The notes beneath the pieces are model-generated. The model was given only the letters and a program-made list of their open reading frames with translations, did not search any database and was not told the DNA's origin. From assembly GCA_965116445.1 (NCBI GenBank), contig OZ220688.1, forward strand, positions 310,001-374,000: a stretch of 64,000 nucleotides of DNA. Direction: 5' to 3'. Origin of the DNA: Multivorans sp965116445. GTDB taxonomy: Bacteria; Acidobacteriota; Thermoanaerobaculia; Multivoradales; Multivoraceae. A program made the translations under genes and the position numbers. The first letter of the stretch is position 1; each line of letters begins with the position of its first letter. This document shows positions 61,422-64,000 of the stretch, one piece after another.

Positions 61422-62348
61422 ATGACAGGGGTGGCGTACGTCTTTCCGGGCCAGGGCTCGCAGCGGGTCGGCATGGGCCGGGCGTTGGCTTCGGCCTTTG
61501 CGGAGGCGCGGGCGGTTTTCGAGGAAGCGGACGACACCCTCGGCTTCGGGCTGTCGACGCTCTGCTTCGAAGGGCCCGAGGACGAACTCCAACTGACGGC
61601 CAACACGCAGCCCGCGATCGTCGCCGCGTCGGTGGCGGCGCTTCGTTGCTACCGGGCTCGGGGGCTCGAAAAGGAGGCGCCGGACTTCGTCGCCGGTCAC
61701 AGCCTGGGCGAGTACTCGGCCCTCGTCGCGGCCGGCGCGCTGGAACTGGGAGACGCTCTGCGTCTGGTACGCGCTCGGGGCGAGGCGATGCAGAAGGCGG
61801 TTCCGGTGGGCGCCGGCGCGATGGCCGCGGTGCTTGGCCTGAGCGTGGAGGAGACGGCGGAGGTCGCCGCCGAAGCGGCCGGTGAAACGGGCGGTGTCTG
61901 CCAGCTCGCCAACGTGAATGCGCCGGGCCAGATCGTGATCGCCGGCTCCAGCGCCGCGGTGGAGCGAGCCGCCGTGCTGGCTGGTGAGCGGGGCGCCCGC
62001 CGCGCCATTTCGCTGCCCGTCTCGGCGCCCTTCCACTGCGCCCTGATGGCGCCAGCCCGGCAGACGATGGAGCCGCTGATTCAGGCGGCGCCCATGGTGG
62101 CCCCGCAGGTGCCGGTGGTCTGCAACGTGGACGCGGAGCCTTTGACGACCGTTTCCGCTACCAGGAACGCGCTGGTCCGTCAGATTGACGGCCCGGTGCG
62201 CTGGGCGGAATCGGTGACGGTCATGGCGGCCGCGGGTGTTGGTCGACTGACGGAGTTCGGGCCCGGCAAGGTGCTTTCGGGTCTCGCCCGTCGGATCGAT
62301 CGGAAGCTGAAGGTCCGCACAGTGGCCGAACCGGACGACATGGAGTGA
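61422..62348 (+). CDS. fabD: malonyl-CoA:ACP transacylase
   Basis: This 308-residue enzyme has the acyl-serine S94 in GHSLGEYSAL, H205 in SAPFHCALM and the QGSQ motif near the N-terminus (YVFPGQGSQRVGMG). It moves malonyl groups from CoA to ACP. It is 22 bases after fabH and 4 bases before fabG. Confidence 0.96.
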   Translation: MTGVAYVFPGQGSQRVGMGRALASAFAEARAVFEEADDTLGFGLSTLCFEGPEDELQLTANTQPAIVAASVAALRCYRARGLEKEAPDFVAGHSLGEYSALVAAGALELGDALRLVRARGEAMQKAVPVGAGAMAAVLGLSVEETAEVAAEAAGETGGVCQLANVNAPGQIVIAGSSAAVERAAVLAGERGARRAISLPVSAPFHCALMAPARQTMEPLIQAAPMVAPQVPVVCNVDAEPLTTVSATRNALVRQIDGPVRWAESVTVMAAAGVGRLTEFGPGKVLSGLARRIDRKLKVRTVAEPDDME

Positions 62349-62352
62349 CACC

Positions 62353-63099
62353 GTGAGCATCTTCGACCTGAGCGGCCGCACAGCCCTGGTTACCGGAGCC
62401 TCGCGCGGAATCGGCCGCGCCTGTGCCGTGCTGCTGGCCCGGCAGGGCGCCCGCGTCGTGTTGGCCGCCCGCAACGAGGGATTCCTGGACGAAGCCGCCA
62501 ACGAGATCGCATCGTCGGGGGGCGAAGCCCACGTGTTGGCCCTCGACCTGGCGGATCACGAAGACGTACCCGCCGCGGTGCGGCAGCTTCCGAAGGACTT
62601 CGCGGCGGTCGACATTCTCGTCAACAACGCCGGCATTACGGCCGACAATCTTCTGGCCCGGATGACCCTTGACCAGTGGCAGCGGGTGCAGGACGTGAAC
62701 CTGACCGGTGTCTTCGTCCTGACCAAGGCGCTCGTGCGGGGCATGATGCGCCGCCGCTACGGGCGGATCGTGTCTGTGTCATCCGTCGCCGGTGTGCTCG
62801 GCAACGCCGGACAGGCGAACTACGCCGCCTCCAAGGCGGGGCTGATCGGGTTCAGCAAGTCCCTGGCGCGCGAGTTGCTGAGCCGGGGGATCACGGTGAA
62901 CGTCGTGGCGCCCGGTTTCATCGAGACGGACATGACCGCCGCCATGCCGGAGGGTGCCGGTGACCGCTTCCTGGAGCAGCACGGCCTGGTGCGCCTCGGG
63001 ACGGTGGAGGACATTGCACCCGCCGTGCTGTACCTGGCAAGCGAGGAGGCCTCGTACGTCACCGGCGAGGTCCTGAGCGTCAGCGGCGGCATGACCTGA
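62353..63099 (+). CDS. fabG: 3-oxoacyl-ACP reductase
   Basis: This 248-residue SDR enzyme starts with GTG. The cofactor motif is TGASRGIG (14-21), followed by NNAG (91-94), N116, S144, Y157 and K161 as the active tetrad. It reduces 3-oxoacyl-ACP with NADPH. The end has the family 'S.(E/D)ASYVTG....V.GG' block. Confidence 0.96.
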   Translation: MSIFDLSGRTALVTGASRGIGRACAVLLARQGARVVLAARNEGFLDEAANEIASSGGEAHVLALDLADHEDVPAAVRQLPKDFAAVDILVNNAGITADNLLARMTLDQWQRVQDVNLTGVFVLTKALVRGMMRRRYGRIVSVSSVAGVLGNAGQANYAASKAGLIGFSKSLARELLSRGITVNVVAPGFIETDMTAAMPEGAGDRFLEQHGLVRLGTVEDIAPAVLYLASEEASYVTGEVLSVSGGMT

Positions 63100-63117
63100 G
63101 AGGCTTGCACGGCAGAA

Positions 63118-63144
63118 ACCGGGTGCGCCGGCCGTCTGGCCGGG
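63118..63144. repeat. REP-like palindrome, copy 7
   Basis: ACCGGGTGCGCCGGCC is followed by GTCTGGCCGGG. It lies in the 160-base gap between fabG and acpP, directly upstream of the likely acpP promoter. It carries the same flank (GGCAGAA) as copy 3. Confidence 0.75.
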
Positions 63145-63178
63145 TTTCCGGCGTTTCGTACCCCGAGCGTCTGGCTCG

Positions 63179-63208
63179 TTGGACGGATCGCTCTCGTGGT
63201 GGCATAGT
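63179..63208 (+). promoter_or_regulatory. possible promoter for acpP
   Basis: TTGGAC at 63179-63184 and CATAGT at 63203-63208 are 18 bases apart. The pair is about 50 bases before the ATG at 63260. It would allow acpP to be made at a higher rate than the upstream fab genes, as is common. Confidence 0.4.
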
Positions 63209-63259
63209 CTCCGTCTGTCAGCGGGCCGCAAACGCCAAACTCCCCAAAGAGGAACGAGA

Positions 63260-63499
<240 letters not shown>

Positions 63500-63576
63500 C
63501 GCGCCGTCTCGGGGCGGCGCCGGTCGGCTCCGCAGCCTGAGCGCGGGTTCGCTGACACACGGATTCGTGCAGCATC

Positions 63577-64000
63577 ATGAGCGACCGTAGACGCGTCGTC
63601 ATCACCGGGGTCGGCCTCGTGTCTCCGCTCGGGGTGGGCGCCGAAGCCACCTGGGCCGGCCTGATGGAGGGCCGGAGCGGCGTCGGTGCGCTGACGCGGG
63701 TCGACGCGGACCTGTACACGACGAAGATCGCCGCGGAAGTCCGCGACTTCGACGCGGCGCGGTTCATGCATCGCAAGGACATACGTCGTGTCGACCTCTT
63801 CATCCAGTTCGCCGTCGCCGCGGCGGCGTTGGCCCGCGAGGACTCCGGCCTCGAGATCGACGAGGGCAACGCCGACCGCGTCGCCACGGTCGTCGGTTCA
63901 GGCATGGGTGGCCTGCCCCTGATCGAGCACATGCACGACACGTTTCGGGATCGTGGACCGCGGCGGGTATCGCCGTTCTTCATCCCCGGTCTGATCGCGA
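63577..64000 (+). CDS. fabF: 3-oxoacyl-ACP synthase II, N-terminal part, cut by the window edge
   Basis: The first 141 codons encode RRRVVITGVGLVSPLGVGAE, the FabF N-terminal block, followed by VDADLYTTKIAAEVRDFDAA and the GSGMGG turn. The catalytic Cys and His pair lie beyond the window. Its ATG (63577) is 78 bases after acpP. Confidence 0.95.
   Translation, partial: MSDRRRVVITGVGLVSPLGVGAEATWAGLMEGRSGVGALTRVDADLYTTKIAAEVRDFDAARFMHRKDIRRVDLFIQFAVAAAALAREDSGLEIDEGNADRVATVVGSGMGGLPLIEHMHDTFRDRGPRRVSPFFIPGLIA

Overview
The window is 64 kb of G+C-rich DNA from a Gram-negative bacterium. The evidence for that cell type is a large outer-membrane beta-barrel protein, a BepA-like periplasmic metalloprotease, a TRAP transporter with a periplasmic binding protein, and several Sec-type signal peptides and lipoboxes. 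The secreted protein at 413-1510 carries a 'WEGDTLVVET' block that I associate with a family expanded in Acidobacteriota. Together with the high GC and the fused KorA this suggests an uncultivated acidobacterial (Thermoanaerobaculia-like) lineage. That is inference only, because no rRNA gene is present.

Region 1 (1-10.5 kb, all minus strand) is the most unusual part. In transcription order it holds a small basic protein, an exported thioredoxin-like protein, a membrane-anchored stand-alone C39 (double-glycine leader) peptidase, three small exported peptides, two large paralogous ABC-2-like permeases, an ABC ATPase, two Yip1-type membrane proteins, a secreted protein of unknown function, and a truncated unknown gene at the window edge. 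Two of the small peptides look like bacteriocin precursors that combine a Sec signal with a GG or HG cleavage site. The genes overlap or nearly abut in places. Two of them share a conserved 150-nt leader. I read this as an undescribed peptide maturation and export cluster.

Region 2 (10.5-23.2 kb) is mostly housekeeping: a SWIM-SNF2 helicase, 2-oxoacid:ferredoxin oxidoreductase korAB, a HAMP-PP2C (RsbU-type) phosphatase, a lytic transglycosylase and a XerD-like recombinase. It also has an M28 peptidase gene interrupted by an in-frame TAA. Region 3 (23.1-27.9 kb) is an accessory island: a degenerate DnaQ-like exonuclease, a double CDGSH protein, a RelB/YafQ-type toxin-antitoxin pair, a lower-GC PD-(D/E)XK nuclease coupled to a small Cys-containing protein, and a stand-alone RelA/SpoT-domain protein.

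Region 4 (28-50.7 kb) has a DUF1015 protein, clpB-dnaJ, ferredoxin, an M48 protease / beta-propeller / PEGA-PDZ / thiO operon, a TRAP transporter (dctP, fused dctQM), a four-gene unknown operon with a frameshift, an Smr protein and a 998-residue outer-membrane protein. Region 5 (50.7-64 kb) has an IS1111-type insertion sequence, a 163-bp MITE with perfect 28-bp inverted ends, recA, murB, a lipoprotein, two polysaccharide synthesis genes and the classic yceD-rpmF-plsX-fabH-fabD-fabG-acpP-fabF fatty-acid cluster, which runs off the window.

A REP-like palindrome family (core GGGTGCGCCGGCC...GGCCGGC) is scattered between genes, with seven full copies and one partial copy. It is often paired with a second hairpin with a GAA/TTC loop, and one copy supplies the start codon of thiO. 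I found no tRNA, rRNA or CRISPR array.
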